Part shown: piece after piece, positions 8,000 to 15,505 of the stretch
Numbering within the stretch: the stretch's first letter is position 1
Layout of the letters: each line of letters starts with the position of its first letter
NCBI GenBank assembly: GCA_045588485.1
Contig: JAZNEI010000008.1
Location: 1 to 58,162, forward strand
DNA from: HGM04593 sp045588485
GTDB lineage: Bacteria; Bacteroidota; Bacteroidia; Bacteroidales; Bacteroidaceae
Direction of reading: 5' to 3'
Length of the DNA stretch: 58,162 nucleotides
Made by a program: the position numbers and the translations under genes
Notes under the pieces: model-generated
What the model was told of the DNA's origin: nothing
Seen by the model: the letters and a program-made list of their open reading frames with translations, nothing else
Database searches by the model: none

Positions 8000-8569
8000 A
8001 TGGATAATACGAAATTAAGAACGATGATTGAGAGGTTCTTCGAGGCAGCACTTACCGCCGACGAAGAGCGTGAGCTATGCAGTTATCTTCGAGGCAATGA
8101 TGTCCCTGCCGAACTCCGTAAGGACAAAGAGGCAATATTGGCACTTTGCAGCGACGAGAGTATAGAGGCATCATCAGCCGAGGCTTTTGCAAGAGTTGAA
8201 GCTATGATTGATGCTCTTGAGACAGAGCAACAGCCACAGGCCATCGAAAGGCACCAAATACCCGACAACAAGAAAGGGAAAATAAGAAAAATTCCCCGTT
8301 ACGTATGGCAAGGTGTTGCCGCTGCCGCTGTTTTTACTCTCTGTTTCTTCATTTTCACGAACAGCGAACAGGAGCAGACAAGTGAACTCATTGCAATGGT
8401 CGAAGAGGACACATTCGACACCCCCGAGGAGGCTTTTGAGTGTACAAAGGAGTCGTTCGAGTTTGTGCTTTTGGCAGTAAACAGCGCCAACCGCAGCAGA
8501 CGCGAAATAAACGACGTAATTGAGCAATCGATAAATGTGCTTAGCAAAAAAGAGAACTCTAACAAATAA
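8000..8569 (+). CDS. Single-pass membrane protein, putative anti-sigma factor
   Basis: A protein of 189 residues. I chose the ATG at 8000 over an upstream TTG at 7994 because AGGAG lies seven bases before it. Residues 1-90 are acidic, helical and cytoplasmic, and resemble the N-terminal parts of Bacteroidetes anti-sigma proteins (MIERFFEAALTADEERELCSYL). One membrane segment at about residues 100-120 (VWQGVAAAAVFTLCFFIF) is followed by about 70 residues outside. It has no HxxxCxxC zinc motif. Its position 11 bases after the sigma gene suggests that it restrains that factor; this is inference. Confidence 0.6.
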   Translation: MDNTKLRTMIERFFEAALTADEERELCSYLRGNDVPAELRKDKEAILALCSDESIEASSAEAFARVEAMIDALETEQQPQAIERHQIPDNKKGKIRKIPRYVWQGVAAAAVFTLCFFIFTNSEQEQTSELIAMVEEDTFDTPEEAFECTKESFEFVLLAVNSANRSRREINDVIEQSINVLSKKENSNK

Positions 8570-8581
8570 AAGACAATAATT

Positions 8582-9115
8582 ATGAAACGTAATATATTAC
8601 TCGCAATTACTGTACTACTGCTGACACTGCTCCCTCTGCACGCCACAGCGCAGCATAAACAGCCCGACAAAGGTAAGAGCGAGGTTGAGAAATTCATACA
8701 GCGTGTATCGCGCATAAAATCGCCCGAGATAGACTATGCCTACATTTCGACAAATATGTTTAAACAGATGTTTGCTATGGTCGAGAAACACATCAAAGGA
8801 ATAGAGGTTGACAATGTATTCGGCTCGATAAAAAGTGTGCGACGATTCGAGACAACAGGCAAAGAGGGATACACAACGCTCACCACTGCCCTGCAACCAT
8901 TTTTGCAAGAGGAGGAGCAGGTGATGGGAATGGAGCTTATGGCACTGAACCGCGAAGATGGAGAATTATCGGTCATATACAGCGACAAAAAAAGCCTGCT
9001 TGTAATAGGTGACGACAACGACGAGACACTGAATGTAGTATTTATCGTCGGCCTATCCTACGAGACATTCATTCAAATTTCACCAGACTCACTTAATGGA
9101 CTACCATTATTTTAA
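8582..9115 (+). CDS. Secreted DUF4252-family protein
   Basis: A 177-residue protein with a signal peptide ending near residue 23 (LHATAQ). The mature part fits the DUF4252 pattern: an early segment with spaced hydrophobics (AYISTNMFKQMF), a central block on a GYTTLTTALQPF-like motif, and a late NREDGELSVIYSDKKSLLVIGDDNDE block. It is predicted to be periplasmic or attached to the outer membrane. DUF4252 proteins are commonly encoded beside ECF sigma factors in Bacteroidetes; their function is unknown. It lies 12 bases after the anti-sigma-like gene and is followed by a longer relative. Confidence 0.75.
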   Translation: MKRNILLAITVLLLTLLPLHATAQHKQPDKGKSEVEKFIQRVSRIKSPEIDYAYISTNMFKQMFAMVEKHIKGIEVDNVFGSIKSVRRFETTGKEGYTTLTTALQPFLQEEEQVMGMELMALNREDGELSVIYSDKKSLLVIGDDNDETLNVVFIVGLSYETFIQISPDSLNGLPLF

Positions 9116-9139
9116 ATAACACCTACACACAAAAGAAAT

Positions 9140-10714
9140 ATGAAAAAATTTATTATAGCACTGCTGGCGCTACTCACAATGAGCGCACCCACTGTAAACG
9201 CACAAGAGGCCGACACCTTAGCTATAAAAGCGTTCCTTAAGAAGTTAAAAAAACTCGAAAGCAATAGTATAAGCTACGAAGTAATTACGGGAGAGAAACT
9301 GCAAAATATGCTTGTAGAGCAGTTGAACGAACAGACCGATAATGCGCTCGGCAACTTCGAAGGTAAAAATATATTCGACAAAGGGTTTACGATGATAAAC
9401 ATCAGTTCCGAGGACGAGGAGGGATACAATAATCTGCGTACCCTTTTAGAGCAGTACGATGCCTACGAGAGTGAAGAACTTTTCGGTATTCCTCTCACAG
9501 TCAATAATCGTGAAGATGGCAGCGAGAGTGTTGTTTATATGAGCGAGAATCACTCGATTTTGATAAATGACCAATTTGACGAGGAGAGTATTGAAGTTCT
9601 CTACTGCAACTACAATCTAATGAATATATTAAAGACTATTTTAGTAGATTTTACAGAGGTAATTGAGCAACAACTCAACGAGAGTATGTCGGATAATTTA
9701 CACGGCAACGAAGATATTAACTTTTCTCTCTCGCTGTTCAACAACGGTAATATTATAACCTTTAACGGCAAAAAAGCAGAAGAACCCACCCCACAGCCCG
9801 TCAAAGCGGTTGGTTGCAACGCCCCGCATATTCTTGCAGCCGTTTCGGAGAGCTACGACAATATGATAAAACAGTTAGAGGAGAGAGTACAAGACGAAGA
9901 GACCCAAGAGCGGATAGAGGAGCTAAAAGAGGAAAAGTCGGAATCACTCGAAGAACTTGAAAATACTCTTGCCACGATAGATATTCCTTCGTTTATCGAG
10001 AACCCACTCACCGAGGAGGTATATATTGCAATCCCCACCCTCTCGGCCGAACTTGCAGCCCTGCAAAGCCCGCAGGCAAAAAACGGCATTTACGATTGGA
10101 TAGCATCGACAGGTTTTTGCAAAGGAGCCGAAAACAACTTCGACCAAAAGTCGGATATTATAACCCCCGATGATGTTCTTATGAAATATGCCATCGAGTA
10201 TCTTCCAAAAGAACAGTGGCTTTTCGATGGTTACACAACCTGCAAAGAGGAGTTTATAACAAAATATCAGGGTGGCACCCCGGCTGTACTCTATCGCAAA
10301 TCAGAAACCCCAAAGGGATACAATGATATGCTTGCCGACCTTAAGCCCCTGTTCGACCTTGAATTTGAAGAAAAATATCGTAATCTCGAAGTTACCCAAA
10401 AGAGCCAACGAGAGACAAGCGGCAACCGATTCCTGAGACTATACGGCGAGGGAGATATTTCTATCTACCTACTCGACTGCCCCAAAGAGAAGTTATGTTT
10501 AATGGCAATTGTAATCGGACAGAGCGATTTTAAAAAAGCTGTGAACGACTACAGAGTAGGTGGAGAGAAGAACGTTGCCGACCGCTACAATATAATTATA
10601 AGTGAGAATGGAATAAGATTCACTACCGAGGAGTACTTCTTTTCGCCCAAGAAACACAAAAACGGCCTACACATCGACTTTGGTTTAGCACACAAATATA
10701 TATTAAATGAATAA
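9140..10714 (+). CDS. Large secreted protein with N-terminal DUF4252-like domain
   Basis: A 524-residue protein with a signal peptide ending near residue 22 (TVNAQ). Residues about 25-200 parallel the preceding DUF4252 protein block by block (YEVITGEKLQNMLVEQ, then EEGYNNLRTLLEQY, then NREDGSESVVYMSENHSILIND). Residues about 260-300 form an acidic coiled coil (EERVQDEETQERIEELKEEK). The C-terminal 200 residues are an added domain I do not recognise. This is nearly three times the usual DUF4252 length. The neighbourhood suggests an envelope role under the same sigma factor. Confidence 0.65.
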   Translation: MKKFIIALLALLTMSAPTVNAQEADTLAIKAFLKKLKKLESNSISYEVITGEKLQNMLVEQLNEQTDNALGNFEGKNIFDKGFTMINISSEDEEGYNNLRTLLEQYDAYESEELFGIPLTVNNREDGSESVVYMSENHSILINDQFDEESIEVLYCNYNLMNILKTILVDFTEVIEQQLNESMSDNLHGNEDINFSLSLFNNGNIITFNGKKAEEPTPQPVKAVGCNAPHILAAVSESYDNMIKQLEERVQDEETQERIEELKEEKSESLEELENTLATIDIPSFIENPLTEEVYIAIPTLSAELAALQSPQAKNGIYDWIASTGFCKGAENNFDQKSDIITPDDVLMKYAIEYLPKEQWLFDGYTTCKEEFITKYQGGTPAVLYRKSETPKGYNDMLADLKPLFDLEFEEKYRNLEVTQKSQRETSGNRFLRLYGEGDISIYLLDCPKEKLCLMAIVIGQSDFKKAVNDYRVGGEKNVADRYNIIISENGIRFTTEEYFFSPKKHKNGLHIDFGLAHKYILNE

Positions 10715-10720
10715 CAGACT

Positions 10721-11683
10721 ATGAAACAAAAAATTCTTTTCACACTGCTATTGACAGCATTTGCCACCCTATCGGCATTTGCGCAAAAAAGTATGCTCGT
10801 TGCCTACAATGGAGGCTATTTTGTAAAGAACGACAAAGAGTGGAGCGAATATCGCCCTGCCGACCGCACAGGCAAATGGTCGAGCTACAAACAATACAAA
10901 GAGAGCGAGGAGTTCTTCTATCTTAAAAACAAAAAGTGCCGAGTAGCCATCCCAAAGATTACGAAAGATAAAATATTCATCGACCGCGAGAAAGAGGGGA
11001 AATGGGAGGTTGTATATACTCCGCTTAACATTTACACACTCTGCCCCGAGAGTGAAGGAGTTTTTTACTGCTACACAGCCCACGATATTGAGGCTATAGG
11101 TTACTTTGTGCGCGACAACAACACATGGCGCGAGTATCGTCCCCTAATGAAACGCAGCCGATGGGCCGAATTCAAGCAGTGCGACGAGAACAGCAACTAT
11201 TTTATTGTCGATAGCAAGCACAACACTGTGTATATCCCCAAAAGCAGGGATAAGAATTTCATCATAAAGAAAAAGGATAACAGCAGTTGGCAAGGAGGAT
11301 ACACCACCACCGCCATATACGACCGTTCGGCGCAGTATCGCTACAATTTCTATTTTCAACAGACACTTACAGCCAAGAGAAACAAATTCGAAGAGTCGGG
11401 CGAGAATGCACGTGTAAGTTTCGACAACAAGAATAATTTGGTTATATCCGTTGATGGCAAACACTACTATTTCACATATACCTCGATAGAGATTAGTGAG
11501 CTTGGAGGCAAAGAGGCAATTCTTATTACCATCGACAAGAAGAACCGACTATATCTGACCGATAGCAACACCTGCAATGTAGAATGTAAGGAGATTGGTA
11601 AAAACAGACTTTTCATAGGAGGAGACAGCAAGCTCTACAATCAGCTAAAGGCTGCGCTAATGTCAGGTACATTCTGCCTTTAA
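10721..11683 (+). CDS. Secreted protein with two internal repeats, unknown function
   Basis: A 320-residue protein with a signal peptide (TLSAFAQ, cleavage near residue 22). Two tandem repeats of about 85 residues cover roughly 25-195. Each has GYFV(K/R)(N/D)...W.EYRP, then W..(Y/F)KQ, then a (Y/F)IPK or AIPK segment and a (F/I)I+K block, with a GYTT or VYTP ending. The C-terminal third is beta-rich. I do not recognise the family. It starts six bases after the previous stop and is the last gene of the sigma operon; a role in envelope response is inferred from that only. Confidence 0.6.
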   Translation: MKQKILFTLLLTAFATLSAFAQKSMLVAYNGGYFVKNDKEWSEYRPADRTGKWSSYKQYKESEEFFYLKNKKCRVAIPKITKDKIFIDREKEGKWEVVYTPLNIYTLCPESEGVFYCYTAHDIEAIGYFVRDNNTWREYRPLMKRSRWAEFKQCDENSNYFIVDSKHNTVYIPKSRDKNFIIKKKDNSSWQGGYTTTAIYDRSAQYRYNFYFQQTLTAKRNKFEESGENARVSFDNKNNLVISVDGKHYYFTYTSIEISELGGKEAILITIDKKNRLYLTDSNTCNVECKEIGKNRLFIGGDSKLYNQLKAALMSGTFCL

Positions 11684-11765
11684 ATTGGAATTATTGGTGT
11701 CCGGTAAAACTTTTTCAGGCTCTTATTTAGGCTTGTTTGCTAAATTCAGCCTTTCATTGTTATTT

Positions 11766-11875
11766 TTCTCCTACTTTTCGTCGGCACGAAAAGTAGGAGA
11801 AAGTCACGGAAAATCTTAACATAAAATGCTCACGATGTTTTTGGGGTGCTGCGGAACTCGCTCCGCTCAAACATC
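11766..11875. repeat. Palindromic intergenic element (perfect 16-bp hairpin plus nested hairpin)
   Basis: Arms 11766-11781 and 11786-11801 pair perfectly over 16 bp around CGGC. About 30 bases on, GATGTTT (11834-11840) pairs with AAACATC (11869-11875), enclosing GCGGA/TCCGC (11851-11855, 11862-11866). This pairing of a CTTTTCGT/ACGAAAAG hairpin with a GCGGAACTCGCTCCGC-type hairpin looks like the dispersed palindromes of Bacteroides intergenic regions, from memory. It lies in the 415-base gap between the sigma operon and the convergent nuclease gene, where no gene is evident; it may also act as a terminator. Confidence 0.6.
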
Positions 11876-12098
11876 CTCGCTTTAGTTTTTTTGTTATAAA
11901 AATCGCAGAATTTGCAATTATCTTAGAATTAAACGATTATTCGGATTGCTTGGAAATTGGGTAACGAGATAGCAACCGTTCGTATTTCTGAGTTCTTCAT
12001 TGTTATGCTTCAATGTAATAACTCTGATGGTACAAAGGTAATAAAAGAAATACAGACAAAAGAGAATGATGATAATTTTCTTTTGTCTGCGTTCTTAT

Positions 12099-13232
12099 TT
12101 ATAGTAGTTTCTTTAATTCTTCTATATTGGGCAATGCCTTTTTTAATTTCTCAGGCATCTCATCCGAAGTCTTGTATGTGGCAACGCCTAATGGTTTATC
12201 GTAGTCTTGGATTACATACTCCACATACTTTTTGTCTGCACTCTTACATAGCACTATGCCGATTGATGGATTTTCGTGTGGCTTACGCATTTGGTCATCT
12301 ACCAAACGAAGATAGGTGCATAATTGTCCCAGATAAGAAGATTTGAACGCGCCTTTCTTTAATTCAATTACCACAAGAGCATTTAATTCTCGGTTAAAGA
12401 AAATCAAGTCAGGGAAATGCTCCACTCCGTACACCTCTAACTTGTACTGATTTCCTACAAATGCAAAGTCTCGACCAAAGGAAAGAATGAATTTCTTAAT
12501 ATTGTGTATGATTTCCTGTTCAATAACCCGTTCATCAATATCCTCTTTATCACGCTCACAAAGCTCTTCCACATTGATAAAATCCAAAAGATATTCATCT
12601 TTGAACATTCCTATTGCTTTCAATGATTGACGGGCATCTGGAATCTTTTGTATGAAGTTATTGGCAATTTCACCTTGATGATTAAACAAATCATCCTCTA
12701 TTCTTGCAGCCAATACCTCTTTACTCCACTTATTCGCAAGGGCTTGACGAATGTAGAACAGACGCTCTGCAAGAGAATTAGTCTTACGCACTATAATTAT
12801 ATGATGCGTAAAGCCTAATCCTAAGAATGAAGCCACATCAAAATCCTCTTTCTGAGGGTTTTCGCAAGGTATTAACAATTGGGTGTCAATTTCGCTAACC
12901 GCAGTTAGCGATTTGTCATCACCTATTCCGCTAATTGTAGTTAGCGATTTCAAATCCTCGCACCAAGTCTCATAAAACTGACGCATAAATTTGATATTGG
13001 CAGCCGAGAATCCACGAAGTCCAGGCAACTCCTTTTGTAGTTGCTGGCTAATAGTCTCGATTGCACCTTTGCCCCAAAAGCCCTCACGAGAGTTCTTAGA
13101 AACATAGCAACCTATACCATAATACAATGATAGTTGCTCTTTATTAGCCGCAGATGCTGCACGATACTGACTACGCAATATCGCTTCCTTAATAACCCGT
13201 ACCGCCTTGGCGTATGTCTGTAAATCGCTCAT
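12099..13232 (-). CDS. DUF1016 / YhcG-family PD-(D/E)XK nuclease
   Basis: A 377-residue protein. Residues about 1-150 match the DUF1016 N-terminal domain (QYRAASAANKEQLSLYYGIGCYVS, FSAANIKFMRQFYETW). Residues about 210-377 are the YhcG PD-(D/E)XK nuclease domain (FVGNQYKLEVYGVEHFPDLIFFNRELNALVVIELKKGAFKSSYLGQL), with catalytic D and ExK visible. I start at ATG 13232, not at a TTG 21 bases upstream, because the -7 element at 13251-13258 would put transcription start after that TTG. DUF1016 nucleases are frequent in defence islands and beside restriction systems. The gene diverges from the Zorya-like operon and shares its promoter region. The linker holds a short duplicated segment (KSLTTISG, KSLTAVSE). 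Confidence 0.85.
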   Translation of the reverse strand: MSDLQTYAKAVRVIKEAILRSQYRAASAANKEQLSLYYGIGCYVSKNSREGFWGKGAIETISQQLQKELPGLRGFSAANIKFMRQFYETWCEDLKSLTTISGIGDDKSLTAVSEIDTQLLIPCENPQKEDFDVASFLGLGFTHHIIIVRKTNSLAERLFYIRQALANKWSKEVLAARIEDDLFNHQGEIANNFIQKIPDARQSLKAIGMFKDEYLLDFINVEELCERDKEDIDERVIEQEIIHNIKKFILSFGRDFAFVGNQYKLEVYGVEHFPDLIFFNRELNALVVIELKKGAFKSSYLGQLCTYLRLVDDQMRKPHENPSIGIVLCKSADKKYVEYVIQDYDKPLGVATYKTSDEMPEKLKKALPNIEELKKLL

Positions 13233-13250
13233 ATGCTTATAATTTGCCAA

Positions 13251-13258
13251 CAAAGGTA
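13251..13258 (-). promoter_or_regulatory. -7 element for the DUF1016 nuclease gene
   Basis: On the minus strand 13258-13251 reads TACCTTTG, a full TAnnTTTG match; no clear TTG lies at -33. Transcription would start near 13244, a leader of about 12 bases. This supports ATG 13232 as the start codon. Confidence 0.55.
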
Positions 13259-13298
13259 CAAATAATAATGAATATGCACTATTAAAATAAATTCATTC

Positions 13299-13328
13299 TT
13301 GCGTTATCAATAATTTTAAGTACTTTTG
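13299..13328 (+). promoter_or_regulatory. Promoter of the Zorya-like operon and its leader RNA
   Basis: TTG at 13299-13301, a 19-base spacer, then TACTTTTG at 13321-13328, a complete match to the Bacteroidales consensus. Predicted transcription start is about 13335, roughly 190 bases before the first ATG of the operon. Confidence 0.75.
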
Positions 13329-13334
13329 CAGTGT

Positions 13335-13510
13335 AGTCAATGAGACACAAAACATATTTGCTCTATAGCTTCACAATCACCACTTGAACAAAAAGAGCAA
13401 CAACTATTATAGGAATTGCACCCGATATGGGCGCAGGCTTCCCATATATAGTTGTGGTTTGTGGTGAACCGTGAAGCGTATGGCGAATGTCTGCGCCTCA
13501 CTTTTTATAG
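13335..13510 (+). ncRNA. Structured leader RNA of the Zorya-like operon
   Basis: There is no ORF, but pairing is strong. CAACTAT (13401-13407) pairs with ATAGTTG (13448-13454) and is contiguous on its 3' side with ATATGGG/CCCATAT (13425-13431, 13441-13447). GGCGCAG (13430-13436) can instead pair with CTGCGCC (13491-13497), just before CACTTTTTAT, an attenuator-like end. The two foldings exclude each other because they share 13430-13431. The RNA might be a separate non-coding RNA, a system component, or a transcription-attenuating leader. Confidence 0.55.
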
Positions 13511-13525
13511 ACAATAGAAAACAAA

Positions 13526-14791
13526 ATGGTTCTAAATTGGATAAAACGGATATTAGGTATAGTGATAACACCGTCGAATGAAAATGACGGTGATAAAATT
13601 GCATTGCCAAAACCGTTAGACAAAGAACACTCCTTACAGGAATTAGAAAATCGAAAGAGAATCGCTCAGGAAGGAAAAGAAAAAATAAAATTATCTTCTA
13701 TAAAATGGTATAAGATTTTTATTCCTAAACGTATCGAAAAAGTTCCGAATAATATCTTTCAGGCATATAAATTTAGTAAAGTTTCGACTCTGAAAGAACT
13801 GAAAGAAGAACGATTAAAGAGAGAAGCTCATGAATTGAAAGTTCTGGAAGATAGTGTAAAAGTCTTACTCATAGATGCCGAGTCCTTAATAAAGAAGCGA
13901 AATGCTGAAGATGCAAAACGTAAATTAAGTACAGCTCTTGAGAAAATAGTCAAAGTAAAAGATTCTTCTATTCGACAAAGACTTCTGCATCTTCAAATCT
14001 GTTTAGATAAACTTCTTACAGAACTTAAACAAGAGGAACTTGTAAGACTAGCAGAAGAAAGACAACGCAGAGAGGAAGAAGCCCAAAGGAAAAAAGAAGC
14101 GGAAGAAAGGGTAAAGAAAGAAAAAGAGAGAAAGGAACGTGAAGAGAGAGAACGACGAAAAGCGGAAGCAAAACGGTTTGCAGAGGAAGCCAGACAAAAA
14201 GAGTATGCAGAACGCCAAGAACGCCAGCGGTTGGAGGCGCTTTCTTCTGAGTTAAAGGATGACTGGCAGGCAATAATTGATGTTTTGAATGAGAATGGTA
14301 TAAGATATTTGTATCATTTTACTGACAGAAGCAACATTCCACTAATCAAAAGATATGGTGGGCTCCTATCTTGGGCTTATTGTGAGAGGCATGGAATAAG
14401 AATACCAAAACCCGGAGGTGGTCAACTAAGTCGTCAATTAGATATAAGCAGAAATCTACAAGACTATGTAAGAATCAGTTTCACAAGGGAACACCCAATG
14501 AAATATAAAGCGAAAAATGATGGTAGAATAACCGACCCTGTAAATCTTATAATTGACATAAGAGCTGCTTGTATTGCAAGTGCATTGTATTCCAATAAGA
14601 ATGCAACAATAATGCGCGAACCTGTAAACATTGGTAGTACAATTGACGATTTGAAACAAATACATTTTCGTTCGGTTAAAGCATCCAAACATTTTGACTT
14701 GGACGATGAAGAGCGTCCCTACTTCCAAGCAGAGATTATGATTAAAACATTCCTTTCCAAAAAGTATATAATAAATCTAGATGAATTTTGA
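13526..14791 (+). CDS. Coiled-coil protein with C-terminal DarT-like ADP-ribosyltransferase domain
   Basis: A 421-residue protein. Residues 1-80 are a short basic N-terminal region; about 85-160 are helical; about 160-240 form a highly charged single-helix or coiled coil rich in E, K and R. Residues about 248-421 resemble DarT (DUF4433), a DNA ADP-ribosyltransferase. The visible marks are YLYHFTDRSNIPLIKRYGGLLS (H264 of the NAD-binding HFT motif), a YVRISFTREHPM segment, and E403 in PYFQAEIMIK as the likely catalytic glutamate. The gene stands first in the operon and is four bases from the NADAR-like gene. DarT enzymes use NAD to modify DNA bases and act as toxins or anti-phage effectors. The long coiled coil suggests tethering to a partner, possibly the ZorA-like tail. 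Confidence 0.75.
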   Translation: MVLNWIKRILGIVITPSNENDGDKIALPKPLDKEHSLQELENRKRIAQEGKEKIKLSSIKWYKIFIPKRIEKVPNNIFQAYKFSKVSTLKELKEERLKREAHELKVLEDSVKVLLIDAESLIKKRNAEDAKRKLSTALEKIVKVKDSSIRQRLLHLQICLDKLLTELKQEELVRLAEERQRREEEAQRKKEAEERVKKEKERKEREERERRKAEAKRFAEEARQKEYAERQERQRLEALSSELKDDWQAIIDVLNENGIRYLYHFTDRSNIPLIKRYGGLLSWAYCERHGIRIPKPGGGQLSRQLDISRNLQDYVRISFTREHPMKYKAKNDGRITDPVNLIIDIRAACIASALYSNKNATIMREPVNIGSTIDDLKQIHFRSVKASKHFDLDDEERPYFQAEIMIKTFLSKKYIINLDEF

Positions 14792-14794
14792 ATT

Positions 14795-15493
14795 ATGATA
14801 TACGTCGTAAATAAAAAGCGAAAGCTGGAGAAAGTCAAAGAGGATTTCCCCGATGCAGTGATATTGGATATTACTTCAACCTCCAATATGAGATATGCGC
14901 AGATATTGAGTCCTTTCTATCCGCACATGAACATTCCTATACCATTTACGGAAGGACTGACGGCTACATGTGTAGAAGCCGTATGGCAAGGACTGAAGGT
15001 TTTTGATGGTGCTGACGTGGATTTCGCCACATTTAGGAATGATACGATGCACGACCTGAAACGGACAGTTCGCAAGTATGGTATGCCAAAGGGACATAGA
15101 AAAGGAGCATATGGGAAAGAATTGTTAGGCTACTTTGAGGCCAGAATGCTAATATATTTGCCAACGTACAAGTGGGTACTTGATAATGTGCCAGAAGTGC
15201 ATCATGTAGTAGAACGCATAAAAGAGCAAAGCAAGATACAAGATATAGTTCTATTAGATTATAACACCAATATCGATTTCCGAGATGCTTCAAAACCATT
15301 ATCACACGCAGGACTTGTAAAACTCTATATCGAGGGGAATTATCCTGAAGACATAGAAGGCTGTCAGCCAATGACGAAAGACGAATTGGAGCAAAAGAAA
15401 TTACGAGACAAGGAACAGAGAAAAGAAATAAAGAAAAAGGCAAAGAAGCAGAAAACCGTAGAATCTGCAGGCCTTTTCGACAATAACGAATAA
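14795..15493 (+). CDS. NADAR-like protein, putative antitoxin or partner of the DarT domain
   Basis: A 232-residue protein. The pattern LSPFYPHMNIPIPF...CVEAVWQGLKVF...LKRTVRKYGMPKGHRKG, ending with an HAGLVKLYIEGNYP segment, resembles NADAR (DUF1768-like) folds, in which SVEhxxQxxK is the hallmark; I believe it belongs near DUF6939. NADAR proteins remove ADP-ribose from guanine in DNA and are the known counterparts of DarT1-type toxins, whereas DarT2 toxins pair with macro-domain DarG. The gene follows the DarT-domain gene with a three-base gap, the usual order for a toxin and neutraliser. The C-terminal 40 residues are a lysine-rich helix. The NADAR assignment rests on motif reading and could be wrong. 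Confidence 0.55.
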   Translation: MIYVVNKKRKLEKVKEDFPDAVILDITSTSNMRYAQILSPFYPHMNIPIPFTEGLTATCVEAVWQGLKVFDGADVDFATFRNDTMHDLKRTVRKYGMPKGHRKGAYGKELLGYFEARMLIYLPTYKWVLDNVPEVHHVVERIKEQSKIQDIVLLDYNTNIDFRDASKPLSHAGLVKLYIEGNYPEDIEGCQPMTKDELEQKKLRDKEQRKEIKKKAKKQKTVESAGLFDNNE

Positions 15494-15505
15494 AATCATA
15501 TAGGT

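Noticed and set aside
11957..12346. Plus-strand frame of 129 codons
   Set aside because: Most of it lies antisense to the DUF1016 nuclease gene, whose motifs are clear, and its translation resembles no protein family.
14795..15493. DarG-type macro-domain antitoxin for the DarT-like protein
   Set aside because: The macro-domain glycine loops and DarG architecture are not visible; the VEAVWQGLK pattern fits a NADAR-like fold better.
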